The notes below the pieces were generated by a model. That model saw nothing but the letters and a program-made list of their open reading frames with translations, was not told the origin of the DNA and did not search any database. A program made the position numbers and the translations under genes. From NCBI RefSeq assembly GCF_019336435.1, contig NZ_JAHWXQ010000001.1, positions 992,001-1,056,000 of the forward strand: a stretch of 64,000 nt of DNA. Direction: 5' to 3'. Source of the stretch: Pontibacter populi. GTDB lineage: Bacteria; Bacteroidota; Bacteroidia; Cytophagales; Hymenobacteraceae. Shown one piece after another: positions 34,641 through 44,300 of this stretch (positions within the stretch are counted from its first letter, which is position 1; every line of letters begins with the position of its first letter).

Positions 34641-36050
34641 TTACTCGATTTCCGGAAGTACAAAATCATCCAGCGCACTGGGCTGTGCCATCATTTTTTC
34701 AATTTCGGCTACAGTTCGCGGCGCTTGTTTTGACAGGTTCTCCCAGCCTTTTCCGGTGATCAGGATGTCATCTTCAATCCGGATGCCTATCCCCCACCAT
34801 TTCTTATCGCATGGGCTGCCCTCCGGTATGTAAATTCCCGGCTCCACTGTTACCACCGAGTTTGGCTTAAACGGGCCGTACGTACCGGCGTCGTGCACAT
34901 CTAACCCAATGTAGTGCGTGGCACCATGCGGAAAATAACGACGCACTTCAGCTTTATTTTTGATGATGCCCAGCTTTATAAGGCCTTCTGCGATAACCTC
35001 CTGTGCTGCCTGTGTTGGTGCCGAAAACTGATTGCCAACTTTACACTGTTCGATTCCGGCATCCTGGGCTTTTAAAACCAGCTCGTATATAATTTTCTGT
35101 TCCGGAGAGAATTTACCGTTGGCAGGTATCGTTCGGGTTACGTCGGCGGTGTAGCCTTTATACTCGGCCCCCACATCCATCAGCACCAGCTCACTGTTGC
35201 CTATAGTCGGCTTGGCACTTTCGATGTAATGCAGTACACAACCGTTGTTGCCGGCGCCAACTATAGACGGATACCCGACAAAGTGTGCGCCGTACTTATT
35301 ATGCACAAATTCATGCAGGCCTTGTATCTCTAACTCCGACATACCTGGCTTCATGGCCTTCATTACTTCTACCTGCCCCATCGCCGAAATAGAAACGGCT
35401 TTACGCAACAGGTTAATCTCTTCCGGTGTCTTTTGCTCACGCATCTGCCCCATCACCAGCTCCAACGCTTTTACATCAGTAGTCAGGTTTTTGGCTTTAA
35501 ACTGTTCCAGCAAACTATACAGGTCAGCGTTATCGCGTTTATCGTCGCGTACATCAGCTGGCAGCGGTTTGGCGTATACCTGCTGTAGCTTCGCTTTATC
35601 GAGGTAAGGTTTGAAGGTTGTGTTGGGCTGAGTCGCTATTCCCAGTGCTGCAGAAGCACCTTCTACGCCAAGGCGTTTGCCATTCCATTGTTCGGCGCGC
35701 GGGTCGTTGGGCTGCACAAACAGCAGATCCTGTACCTGCTTGCCATCTATAGTTTGCGGCTCGCCATACACTATAAGCACCGCGTTTGGTTCAGTGTAAC
35801 CGGTCAGATAATAGAAATCAGGGTCCTGATGATAGTAGTAATCTACATCATTGGAGCGGTTACGAACGGGCGCGGCAAAAAAGACGGCAACGGAGCGAGC
35901 TGGTAACTGCTTACGCAATTGCTCTCTCCGTTGCCGGTGAAATTCTTTATCTAAAGTATCAGATGGCTTGTCCGGTAATATACGCGACTGTGCCGTGGCA
36001 GCTGTTATAGTTGCCCAAACCAGCAGCACGCATAGCCGGAAGGCGGCCAT
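34641..36050 (-). CDS. pepP: Secreted Xaa-Pro aminopeptidase (M24B)
   Basis: Removes N-terminal residues before proline. 469 aa with a signal peptide (LCVLLVWATITAATAQS), so periplasmic. The N-terminal creatinase-like domain (about residues 35-180) is followed by the M24 pita-bread fold with metal ligands in VLMDVGAEYKGYTADVTRTI, HYIGLDVHD, TVEPGIYIPEG and IRIEDDILITG. Its ATG overlaps the rpmB stop by one base (TAATG), so translation is coupled to L28. The gene for L33 is 145 bp downstream. Confidence 0.93.
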   Translation of the reverse strand: MAAFRLCVLLVWATITAATAQSRILPDKPSDTLDKEFHRQRREQLRKQLPARSVAVFFAAPVRNRSNDVDYYYHQDPDFYYLTGYTEPNAVLIVYGEPQTIDGKQVQDLLFVQPNDPRAEQWNGKRLGVEGASAALGIATQPNTTFKPYLDKAKLQQVYAKPLPADVRDDKRDNADLYSLLEQFKAKNLTTDVKALELVMGQMREQKTPEEINLLRKAVSISAMGQVEVMKAMKPGMSELEIQGLHEFVHNKYGAHFVGYPSIVGAGNNGCVLHYIESAKPTIGNSELVLMDVGAEYKGYTADVTRTIPANGKFSPEQKIIYELVLKAQDAGIEQCKVGNQFSAPTQAAQEVIAEGLIKLGIIKNKAEVRRYFPHGATHYIGLDVHDAGTYGPFKPNSVVTVEPGIYIPEGSPCDKKWWGIGIRIEDDILITGKGWENLSKQAPRTVAEIEKMMAQPSALDDFVLPEIE

Positions 36051-36289
36051 TAGTACAGGATATAGCCTTGCTCTACTGCTTTGTTAAGAACAGCAGTGAT
36101 ACCATTCTTGTTGATAGTTCTTAAAGCTGAAGTAGAAACTTTCAGTGTGATCCAAGCATCCTCTTCAGGGATGTAGAAACGCTTCTTCTGAAGGTTTGGA
36201 TAAAATCTACGCTTCGTTTTATTGTTAGCGTGTGATACGTTATTTCCTACTTGAGGTCTTTTACCGGTTAGGTCGCAAACTCGTGCCAT
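36050..36289 (-). CDS. rpmB: 50S ribosomal protein L28
   Basis: 79-aa large-subunit protein. [40 protein letters not shown] and [16 protein letters not shown] are family signatures. First gene of the run rpmB-pepP-rpmG-DUF4295, with a one-base overlap to pepP. Confidence 0.97.
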   Translation of the reverse strand: MARVCDLTGKRPQVGNNVSHANNKTKRRFYPNLQKKRFYIPEEDAWITLKVSTSALRTINKNGITAVLNKAVEQGYILY

Positions 36290-36529
36290 CTTATATTATC
36301 TTCTAAATTATTCCAATAGGGGTGCAAATATCTGCAAAATGATACACAATGTCAAAGCCATAGCAGATATTTTTATAGAATCCGCTTTTAAATGCTCCTA
36401 AGCTGCTTTTCAGTTACTCGTTTATTGGTCCCAGTTTGCTTCTATAGCTGCAACTGTCTACAAAACTAGTATTTATAGTTGTTATTTGAAGTAAAGCAGA
36501 AGAATGTTAATCTTTTTATAGCTTCTCTC

Positions 36530-36570
36530 TTGTCATTTCGACCATAGGGAGAAATCTATCTCAGCTTCTA
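36530..36570 (+). repeat. REP-like fragment beside element F copy 2
   Basis: TGTCATTTCGACCATAGGGA plus GAAATCTATCTCAG. Read on the minus strand it follows element F copy 2, as related arms follow copies 1 and 3. Confidence 0.55.
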
Positions 36571-36607
36571 GTTGAGGTTGATTGTTACAGACTATAATTG
36601 CAATTTA

Positions 36608-36899
36608 ATCCAAACTATACTTTCAAATCACTTCAAATCCTGGGAGCTCTACTTGCCTATCGTTTCATTTTTAGCTTTGGTGCCCTCATGGCCGGGAGGC
36701 CCCGTCTTCGGGCATCGCGCGGTGTACATTTCTTTTGTTCGTTCCTCACAATACCTTCGGTACCAGAAATCTACAAGGCGCTCAACCCAAAGACTGAGAT
36801 CTTTCGCATAGTAACCAGCATCTAAAGTTTGATTCGGTAAGCTCCGAGATTTATCGTGGCTATAATTCCGAAGGGCCAGGTAAACCTGTCCTGCTCGTA
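36608..36899 (-). ncRNA. 292-bp repeated element F, copy 2 (candidate structured RNA)
   Basis: Inverted copy of the element at 17295-17586. On the minus strand: GGACAGGTTTACCTGGCCC hairpin, GATGCTGGTTACTATGCGAA, CAGTCTTTGGGTTGAGCGCC (36777-36796), variable part with hairpin TACC-gaa-GGTA (36752-36762), then the 39-bp core starting GCCCGAAGACGGGGC (36675-36713, one difference from copy 1), and GAGCTCCCAGGATTTGAAGT. It is oriented like both flanking genes, rpmB and the arginase-like gene. Confidence 0.55.
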
Positions 36900-37136
36900 G
36901 ACTGGAACTATAAAACTACAACTCTAAATATAACTATAGAAGCAAAGTCCCTCTTTGAAGGGGCAGGGGGATGACAAACGGCAACTCTAATCATAACTAT
37001 AGCCGAAATTCCCCTCTCGGGAGGGGCAGGGGTGGGTTAATACCGAAACTATAAAACTCCAGCTTAAACTATAGCACTAGCCGTAAAGCTCCCCGCCTTA
37101 GACAAGGAGGGACCGGGGTGGTTGGAACAACGCCAA
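36900..37136 (-). repeat. Repeat island 2, upstream modules (inverted)
   Basis: On the minus strand, modules C (37081-37127, CCAACCACCCCGGTCCCTCC and GGCGGGGAGC), D (37005-37039, AACCCACCCCTGCCCCTCCC and GAGAGGGGAATTTC) and E (36944-36976, GTCATCCCCCTGCCCCTTCA) follow in the same order as in island 1, each separated by TATAGTT-containing spacers. No coding potential. Together with element F this fills the 847-bp gap 36290-37136. Confidence 0.8.
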
Positions 37137-38009
37137 CTATAAAGCCTCAGCCGTCCGTACTTTCAGCCCCACACTTACAACATCATGTAGCAACTCAACT
37201 AATCTTTTACCATTATTACCATCCTCATCTTTTATAGCCGAGAACTCTGTCACTTCCATAGCTATAGTACGCGGGTCGGCTACAATGCTGGTTAACAAAT
37301 AGCGGCACTCCGCTATAGTTAGCCCTGTTTCGCTGGGTGCGTAGGCAGCTGGCATTTCGTCTTTACCAATACTATCCACATCAAAATGGATCAGGATCTT
37401 ACCATCTGCAGGAATACCGGAAAGCACAGTTTCTATAGTGTGCTGCATGTTCACGCGTAGCTGCTTCAGGCTTATAGTTTGTATACCGTAGGTTTCAGCT
37501 GGTAGATCCTGGCAGGCCAGTACAGTTATTTGCTGCGGTTTTATAGTTGCCGGCTTTTGCCAGAGCAGGTTCTCGTTCGTTAAAAACCACAGCCCCATGG
37601 CTGCCGCACCTACACATACATTTGGGTCTGGCTTTACCACATCTACGTGTGCATCTATCACCAGCATGTATAGTTTATCGCCGTACAGGCTTGCCAGGTG
37701 ATCTGCTACCCCAACAACTATACTACAGTCGCCACCCAGTAACAGGTTAACCTTTTCAGGATCGAACCAATTGCTACCCTGCTCAACTATAGTTTCCCAG
37801 ACCATACGCGGAGATGGCCAGTTACGTACCGGCGCTGTGTTATGTCGTGGCAGGTAATCTGGTAACGCTAAGTCCCCAAAATCCGAAACTTCAATACCTG
37901 ACTTTACTATCGTTTCTTTTAAACCATGCTTGCGTAAAGCTGCCGGAGTTTCATTGGTTCCGGGGTAAAGGGCGCCGGCAAAGGTGGGCACACCAATGAG
38001 TTGGATCAT
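37137..38009 (-). CDS. Arginase/ureohydrolase family protein
   Basis: 290-aa Mn-enzyme fold for hydrolysis of arginine, agmatine or formiminoglutamate-like substrates. The metal motifs are VIDAHVDVVKP (DAHxD) and HFDVDSIGKDEMPA (DxDxxxxD). The first motif reads LLGGDCSIVVG, with Cys in place of the usual His of GGDH, so the first manganese ligand set is altered. Near rocD, arginine to ornithine is the natural guess, but the altered motif makes the substrate uncertain. The gene ends inside a TATAGTT-rich border of repeat island 2. Confidence 0.8.
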   Translation of the reverse strand: MIQLIGVPTFAGALYPGTNETPAALRKHGLKETIVKSGIEVSDFGDLALPDYLPRHNTAPVRNWPSPRMVWETIVEQGSNWFDPEKVNLLLGGDCSIVVGVADHLASLYGDKLYMLVIDAHVDVVKPDPNVCVGAAAMGLWFLTNENLLWQKPATIKPQQITVLACQDLPAETYGIQTISLKQLRVNMQHTIETVLSGIPADGKILIHFDVDSIGKDEMPAAYAPSETGLTIAECRYLLTSIVADPRTIAMEVTEFSAIKDEDGNNGKRLVELLHDVVSVGLKVRTAEAL

Positions 38010-38024
38010 AGTTTTAGAGTTGGG

Positions 38025-38204
<180 letters not shown>

Positions 38205-38336
38205 TCACTTATGTATTGCCTACAAATATCTGTAAATATGATGCGTTAGCCAAAAATACAGGTTCAGCGCACTCCCAATACGCTTACAAGCGTTATGCTA
38301 TTGTATAGTTCTGTTTCCTCTTTAATACATCAGCCC

Positions 38337-38645
38337 ATGCCTACCTACCAAACGCTTTCCGATGCTGTTAGAGATATGCGGGCCCGAGGCTTTGTAAACA
38401 CCTTTACCATACAACAGCGCCAGCTATTCTGCTCCGAGCTTTCTATTCCTGTCTCCCCTGCCCAACTTACACTACTGGAAAAACATCACGTAGAGGCACA
38501 CGACACAACAGGCCACCGGGAAATATACGGCTTCAGGACAATGGATAACAAGCTGGGTATTATGACGGACACCTACGCCGAATATGCTCCCGAAGAGTTT
38601 GAAGCTATAGTTGGCCGTTACCTGAGGCAGGCACCTCGCGCATAG
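38337..38645 (+). CDS. Hypothetical protein, 102 aa
   Basis: Start at ATG 38337 (MPTYQTLSDAVRDMRARGFV); the longer frame from 38295 adds 14 unlikely residues. A small soluble protein with an alpha/beta look (GHREIYGFRTMDNKLGIMTD) and a C-terminal segment containing EAIVGRY encoded over a TATAGTT site. Seen as a small conserved phosphoribosylpyrophosphate-synthetase-unrelated protein; I do not know its family. Divergent from DUF5522 and upstream of rocD. Confidence 0.55.
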   Translation: MPTYQTLSDAVRDMRARGFVNTFTIQQRQLFCSELSIPVSPAQLTLLEKHHVEAHDTTGHREIYGFRTMDNKLGIMTDTYAEYAPEEFEAIVGRYLRQAPRA

Positions 38646-38764
38646 TTGTCATAGTTTTAATTCAGTGCGGGTTTTGCTACATTTACAACAATAAACTTTT
38701 TTTTATGTAAAAGTATAACGGCAAAGGTATATCCACGCCTGAACAAGAGCTTACGTTAAAAACT

Positions 38765-40006
38765 ATGAACACACCTACCATTTCATCGAGCCAGGAAGCC
38801 ATCGATATCGAGCATAAATATGGCGCTCACAACTACCATCCGCTACCCGTTGTACTTACCCGTGGCGAAGGCGTACACCTCTGGGATGTAGAAGGCAAGC
38901 ACTACTACGATTTTCTGTCGGCCTACAGTGCCGTAAACCAGGGTCATTGCCACCCGCGCATTATAAACGCACTTACCGAGCAGGCGCAGCAACTTACACT
39001 TACCTCCAGGGCTTTTTATAACGATAAGCTGGGCATCGCTGAAAAGTACATCTGCGAGTATTTCGGTTACGACAAATCCCTATACATGAACTCGGGGGCC
39101 GAGGCCGTAGAAACTGCCATAAAACTGGCGCGCAAGTGGGGCTACACCAAAAAAGGACTGGCACCAAATACTGCCGAGATCATAGTGGTAGAGCACAACT
39201 TCCATGGCCGTACCACCGGCATCATCTCTTTCTCTACCGACCCGGATTCTACCAAAGGTTTCGGACCTTATATGCCGGGCTACAAAGTAATACCTTATAA
39301 CGATACCGATGCTTTAGAGCTGGCTTTAAAAGAGAACCCGAACGTTTGTGGTTTCCTGGTAGAGCCAATTCAGGGTGAAGCCGGCGTTATGGTACCCGAC
39401 GAAGGTTATCTGGCTAAAGCATACGCGCTTTGCAAAGAGTACAACGTGCTGTTTATGGCCGACGAGATACAGACAGGTATCGGCCGTACCGGAAAATTAC
39501 TGGCTACTTATTATGATGATGTAAAAGCCGACATTCTGATACTTGGTAAAGCTTTATCTGGTGGCGTGCTTCCGGTTTCGTGTGTGCTGGCTAATGATGA
39601 TATCATGCTGTGCATAAATCCGGGCGAACATGGCTCTACATTTGGTGGTAACCCACTGGCTGCAGCCGTTGCCATGGCAGCCCTGGATGTCATTAAAGAT
39701 GAACAGCTGACCGAAAACGCATATAAACTGGGCCATATCTTTAGGGAGCGCATGGAACAGATAAAAATGGAGCGCCCGGAACTGGTAACTATAGTTCGTG
39801 GTCGTGGTTTACTAAACGCTGTGATCATTGAGCCAACGGTAGATGGACGTACGGCCTGGGATGTATGCGTGCTGCTGATGGAGAAAGGCCTGCTGGCCAA
39901 GCCAACGCACGGCGACATCATCCGGTTTGCACCGCCACTAGTTATTACCGAAGAGCAACTGCACGAGTGCTGCGATATTATAGAATCGGTACTGATGAAT
40001 TTTTAA
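38765..40006 (+). CDS. rocD: Ornithine--oxo-acid transaminase
   Basis: PLP enzyme turning ornithine and 2-oxoglutarate into glutamate semialdehyde and glutamate, in arginine/ornithine catabolism. 413 aa. Signatures: [20 protein letters not shown] near residue 20, [19 protein letters not shown] near 58, [19 protein letters not shown] near 109, [15 protein letters not shown] near 222, and PLP-Lys in [14 protein letters not shown] near 262. Supports a catabolic module with the divergent arginase-like gene. An AACTATAGTT palindrome lies in the coding sequence at 39787-39796. Confidence 0.95.
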   Translation: MNTPTISSSQEAIDIEHKYGAHNYHPLPVVLTRGEGVHLWDVEGKHYYDFLSAYSAVNQGHCHPRIINALTEQAQQLTLTSRAFYNDKLGIAEKYICEYFGYDKSLYMNSGAEAVETAIKLARKWGYTKKGLAPNTAEIIVVEHNFHGRTTGIISFSTDPDSTKGFGPYMPGYKVIPYNDTDALELALKENPNVCGFLVEPIQGEAGVMVPDEGYLAKAYALCKEYNVLFMADEIQTGIGRTGKLLATYYDDVKADILILGKALSGGVLPVSCVLANDDIMLCINPGEHGSTFGGNPLAAAVAMAALDVIKDEQLTENAYKLGHIFRERMEQIKMERPELVTIVRGRGLLNAVIIEPTVDGRTAWDVCVLLMEKGLLAKPTHGDIIRFAPPLVITEEQLHECCDIIESVLMNF

Positions 40007-40025
40007 GCAACTATAACTTACATGC

Positions 40026-40065
40026 AAACTATAAAAGCGGCGCCTTGGTGTCGCTTTTATAGTTT
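40026..40065 (+). terminator. Terminator of rocD built from two AACTATA half-sites
   Basis: AAACTATAAAAGCG (40026-40039) and CGCTTTTATAGTTT (40052-40065) form a perfect 14-bp stem 20 bp after the rocD stop. Confidence 0.75.
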
Positions 40066-40149
40066 AAAACAATCGCCTGCCAATTCCTGTTTTTTGTACT
40101 GCAGCAGGATTAAAACAATTTAACAATTCAACAATCAGCAATTAACTCG

Positions 40150-40157
40150 TACCTTTG
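40150..40157 (+). promoter_or_regulatory. -7 element for hemB
   Basis: TACCTTTG, an exact TAnnTTTG match 44 bp before the hemB start. It is preceded by an AACAATTTAACAATTCAACA-type repeat instead of a clear TTG. Confidence 0.45.
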
Positions 40158-40201
40158 CAGTACATTGATTTACACGCTTTTTATATTTATTTGATATAGA
40201 T

Positions 40202-41176
40202 ATGATGACCAGAAGACCACGACGTAACCGTCAGAGTGAAGTTATCCGGAACATGGTGGAAGAAACTACCCTGGGCCTGAACGACTTCATTTTTCCCCTT
40301 TTTATAATTGAAGGCCAGAACAAGAAAATAGAGATCAGCTCTATGCCTGGCATTAACCGCTTCTCCATCGATACCCTTTTAGAAGAAGTGAACAGCTGCG
40401 TGGAACTGGGCGTAAAAGCCTTTGCTCCTTTTGCCAGCATACCGGAGCAGTTGAAAGATAAAATGGCCTCCGAAAGCCACAATCCGGATGGCCTTTTCCC
40501 GAGAGCGATACGCGAGATAAAGAAGAATTTCCCGGATGTAGTACTGATGACTGACGTAGCCCTGGACCCTTATAGTTCGGATGGCCACGATGGTATTGTA
40601 GAGAACGGCGAGATATTGAACGATGAAACCCTGGAGGTTTTAGGCAAGATGGCCTTGGTACAGGCGCAGGCTGGTGCTGATATAGTTGGTCCTTCAGATA
40701 TGATGGATGGCCGTGTTGGCTATATCCGGAAAGTGTTGGATGATGCCGGTTATAACAAAGTTGGCATTATGAGCTACACAGCCAAGTACGCCAGCTCTTT
40801 CTACGGTCCGTTCCGCGATGCCCTGGACTCAGCCCCTAAAAAAGGTGACAAGAAAACCTACCAGATGAACTTTGCCAACAGCCGCGAAGCCCTGATAGAA
40901 GCCGAACTGGACACCCAGGAAGGCGCAGACTTTTTGATGGTGAAACCGGCTTTAGCTTACCTGGACATCATAAAACTGCTCCGTGAGAACTCGCATCTGC
41001 CAATTGCAGCTTATAATATCAGTGGTGAATATGCCATGGTAAAAGCTGCTGCCCAGAATGGCTGGATAGATGGTGAAAAAGCAATGGTGGAAGTACTGAC
41101 AAGTATAAAACGCGCCGGAGCCGACATTATTCTTACCTATTTTGCCAAAGATTACGCCCAGTTCATCCGCAGATAA
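40202..41176 (+). CDS. hemB: Porphobilinogen synthase
   Basis: Condenses two 5-aminolevulinate molecules to porphobilinogen in haem and tetrapyrrole synthesis. 324 aa. Signatures: TRRPRRNRQSEVIRNMVEET at the start, VLMTDVALDPYSSDGHDGIV near residue 116, Schiff-base lysine segment VGIMSYTAKYASSFYGPFRD near 188, and VKPALAYLDIIKLLREN with its lysine near 247. The cysteine zinc triad is absent (DVALDPYSSDGHDG), as in the magnesium-type enzymes. Confidence 0.95.
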   Translation: MMTRRPRRNRQSEVIRNMVEETTLGLNDFIFPLFIIEGQNKKIEISSMPGINRFSIDTLLEEVNSCVELGVKAFAPFASIPEQLKDKMASESHNPDGLFPRAIREIKKNFPDVVLMTDVALDPYSSDGHDGIVENGEILNDETLEVLGKMALVQAQAGADIVGPSDMMDGRVGYIRKVLDDAGYNKVGIMSYTAKYASSFYGPFRDALDSAPKKGDKKTYQMNFANSREALIEAELDTQEGADFLMVKPALAYLDIIKLLRENSHLPIAAYNISGEYAMVKAAAQNGWIDGEKAMVEVLTSIKRAGADIILTYFAKDYAQFIRR

Positions 41177-41197
41177 AACCTCCCAACTATAGTTTTG

Positions 41198-41227
41198 AAA
41201 AGCACCGGCTACTACCGGTGCTTTTTT
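41198..41227 (+). terminator. Terminator of hemB
   Basis: AAAAGCACCGG, CTACTA, CCGGTGCTTTTTT, just after the palindrome AACTATAGTT at 41185-41194. Confidence 0.85.
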
Positions 41228-41356
41228 ATTTGCCCCTCTCCTATAACCATTGTTATAAACCGTTTAAAAAAATTATATCTTAGCAGGAACAACTTTGGCT
41301 TTCTATAGCTTAAGTAGTAACTGAAGCAACTATATGACTATTACTTTTACCCGTTT

Positions 41357-44300
41357 ATGAGAAGATTAAGCCTCTGGCTCGCAGTCATTTCCCTGGCTAC
41401 GACCACTTCGGCACTTGCCCAACAAACAGAAGTACGCACAAATCTGAAAAAGCTGGACAAGATTGCAACCGCAGCAGCAAAAGATTACAAAGCGAACAGA
41501 GCCAAAGCGCTTAAAATAGCGAAAGCACAAGGTTGGGTTATTGAGAAAGCTTATCCGGATGGTAGCCGCATTTCTTTGCAGGGCCTTGACTCGCAGGGAA
41601 TGCCTATTTATTACATTACCTATAACAACGCCCGGGCAGCTGCTACTGTTGGCACCGACCAGCTCTGGGCAGGTGGGTCATTGGGCCTTACACTAAGCGG
41701 CTCCGGAAGTGCTGTGGCGAATAAACTTGGCCTCTGGGATGGTGGCAAGGTCCGCGAAACACACCAGGAGCTTACAGGTCGTGTAGACCAAAAAGATAAA
41801 CCTTCGGATATAGATGACCATGCCACACACGTGGCCGGAACCATGATTGCTTCGGGCGTGAACAAGCTGGCAAAAGGGATGGCTTTTGGCAACAAAATGC
41901 TGGCTGCCTACGATTTTAACAGCGATGTTTCTGAAATGGCAACCGCCGCAAAAGATTTGCTGATCTCTAACCACTCGTATGGTTCTATTACCGGATGGCG
42001 CTATAATTCCGACAGAAAAGGGACCGCCACAGACCCTTACTGGGAATGGTGGGGCAACACCGCCATCAGTGCTACCGAAGACTATAGGTTCGGTTTTTAT
42101 GACAACAGCACTGCTAAATGGGACCAGATAGCTTTTGAAGCACCGTATTATCTTATAGTTAAGTCGTCGGGTAATAACCGCAACGAAAACGGCCCTGCGC
42201 TTGGTCAGCCATACTTCCAAAGATCCAGTAGCGGCGCTTTTAACCTCGTAACTTCACGCAGCGAGGGGCTTAGCAGCAACGATGGCTACGATATAATCTC
42301 GACGTATGGCAATGCCAAAAATATACTCACAGTTGGCGCTGTAAACCCGATCGCAAACGGGTACATTCAATCTTCAGATGTGCAGATCTCAGATTTCAGT
42401 AGCTGGGGGCCGACCGATGATGGCCGTATTAAGCCGGATATTGTAGGAAATGGCGTAAATGTAATGTCTTCAGTGGGAACAAGCAATACGGCTTATGCGC
42501 AGTATAGCGGTACATCAATGGCGTCGCCGAACGTGGCAGGGTCGTTACTTTTATTGCAGGAACACTATTCTAACGTAATGGGCGGCAGTGTTATGCGTGC
42601 AGCCACCCTTAAAGGGCTTGTGATTCATACCGCCAACGAAGCAGGCAACGCGCCTGGCCCTGATTATATTTATGGCTGGGGATTGCTGAACATGACACGT
42701 GCCGCAACGGTTATCACAGCTGCAAAAGCTTCTCCTAACCCGAAGCACCTGCTGGCAGAGCGTCTGTTGCAGAACAATGAAGTTTATAGTTTTGATGTGG
42801 TAGCCTCAGGCGAAGGTCCGCTTATAGTTACCATCTCCTGGACAGACCCGGAAGCATCGCCGGTAGTATCTAACCTTGTTAACAACAGAACACCACGCCT
42901 GGTAAACGACCTGGACCTGCTCATACTTCGCAACGGAACATACTACCGGCCATGGACCATGGACCCGGCAAATCCTGCAGCTGCAGCTACACCCGGCGAT
43001 AACAAACTCGATAACGTAGAGCAGGTATTTATAGCGAATGCTGTGCCCGGCGAAACATACAAAATCTATGTTCGTCATAAAGGCGCACTTGCAAAAGGCC
43101 TGCAGGCGTATTCTATGGTTGCCAGTGGCATTGGCGGTACCACTTACTGTACCTCTGCTCCCACCTCAGACCAGGGAGCCCGCATCGAAAGCGTAACGAT
43201 AGATGGCACAAAAATATCGCCTACACGCGCGCCTGGCTGCACTACCTACAGCAACTTTACCGAATCACTGTTTACGCTGGAAAGCGGCCAGACCAGAACG
43301 ATAGCTATAACCCCAGGCACCTGCACCACAAATGCCAGCAAAATAGCGAAGGTATTCATAGACTGGAACGGGAACGGTAGCTTCGCAGATGCTGACGAGC
43401 AGGTTGCAGTATCGGGAGTAATAACAGATAACACAACTATAACTGCCGCGCTTAAAACGCCAGCATCAGCTAGAACAGGCAGCAAAGTACGTATGCGTAT
43501 TGTGTTATCTGAAACTACCGATGCGGCCAGTGTAAGCCCATGCGGCGCTTACGCAAATGGCGAAACCCAGGACTATGTAGTACAGCTTAGCAAACCCGCA
43601 AAAGACATTGAAGCTATACTGGTAAGCACAGCCGGGCAGGCCATATGCGCCAGCCCGGAACAAGCTATCGTGGTAAAGATCCGTAACAATGGTGCCCTAC
43701 CAATAAGTGACATACCGGTAACTGTAAAAGTGCGCAAAAACGGTAAAGAGATCTCTCAGCTTACTACCGTTTATAAAGGAACTATAAATCCTTTGCGCGA
43801 AGCTGAGCTGACACTTACTTCTTTTGCTACCGAAGCCGGTGCTACTTATGAACTGGAGGCAGTAACTACCTTACAGGATGACGCACAGGCTGCAAACAAT
43901 ACAATAAGTGCCAGCTTTACGGTTCCGAATCCTGAACCTGCGCCGGAGGCTTCTGTTTTCCGTTGCGGCGATACGCCCAATTACTCGTTAACAGGCTCCG
44001 GAAACGGCACTATTTACTGGTATACTTCTGCTACCGATACGCAACCTGTAGCCGCCGGAAACCAGTTACAGTTACCGAAGCAAAGTATAGGCACTAAAAT
44101 GTTTGCTGCTCTTAATGATTTCAGCGCGACCGTGGGTTACAGGAAAAAATCTGACCTGCCGCTGGGTGGTTATAACCAGTTTACTCCGGATGTAACCGTT
44201 AAGGCGTACGCCCCGATGATGCTGGAAAGTGCCAGGTTATATATTGGTCATAGTGGTAAGATCACCTTTACGGTTTATAACCAGAATAACGTGCAGGTGT

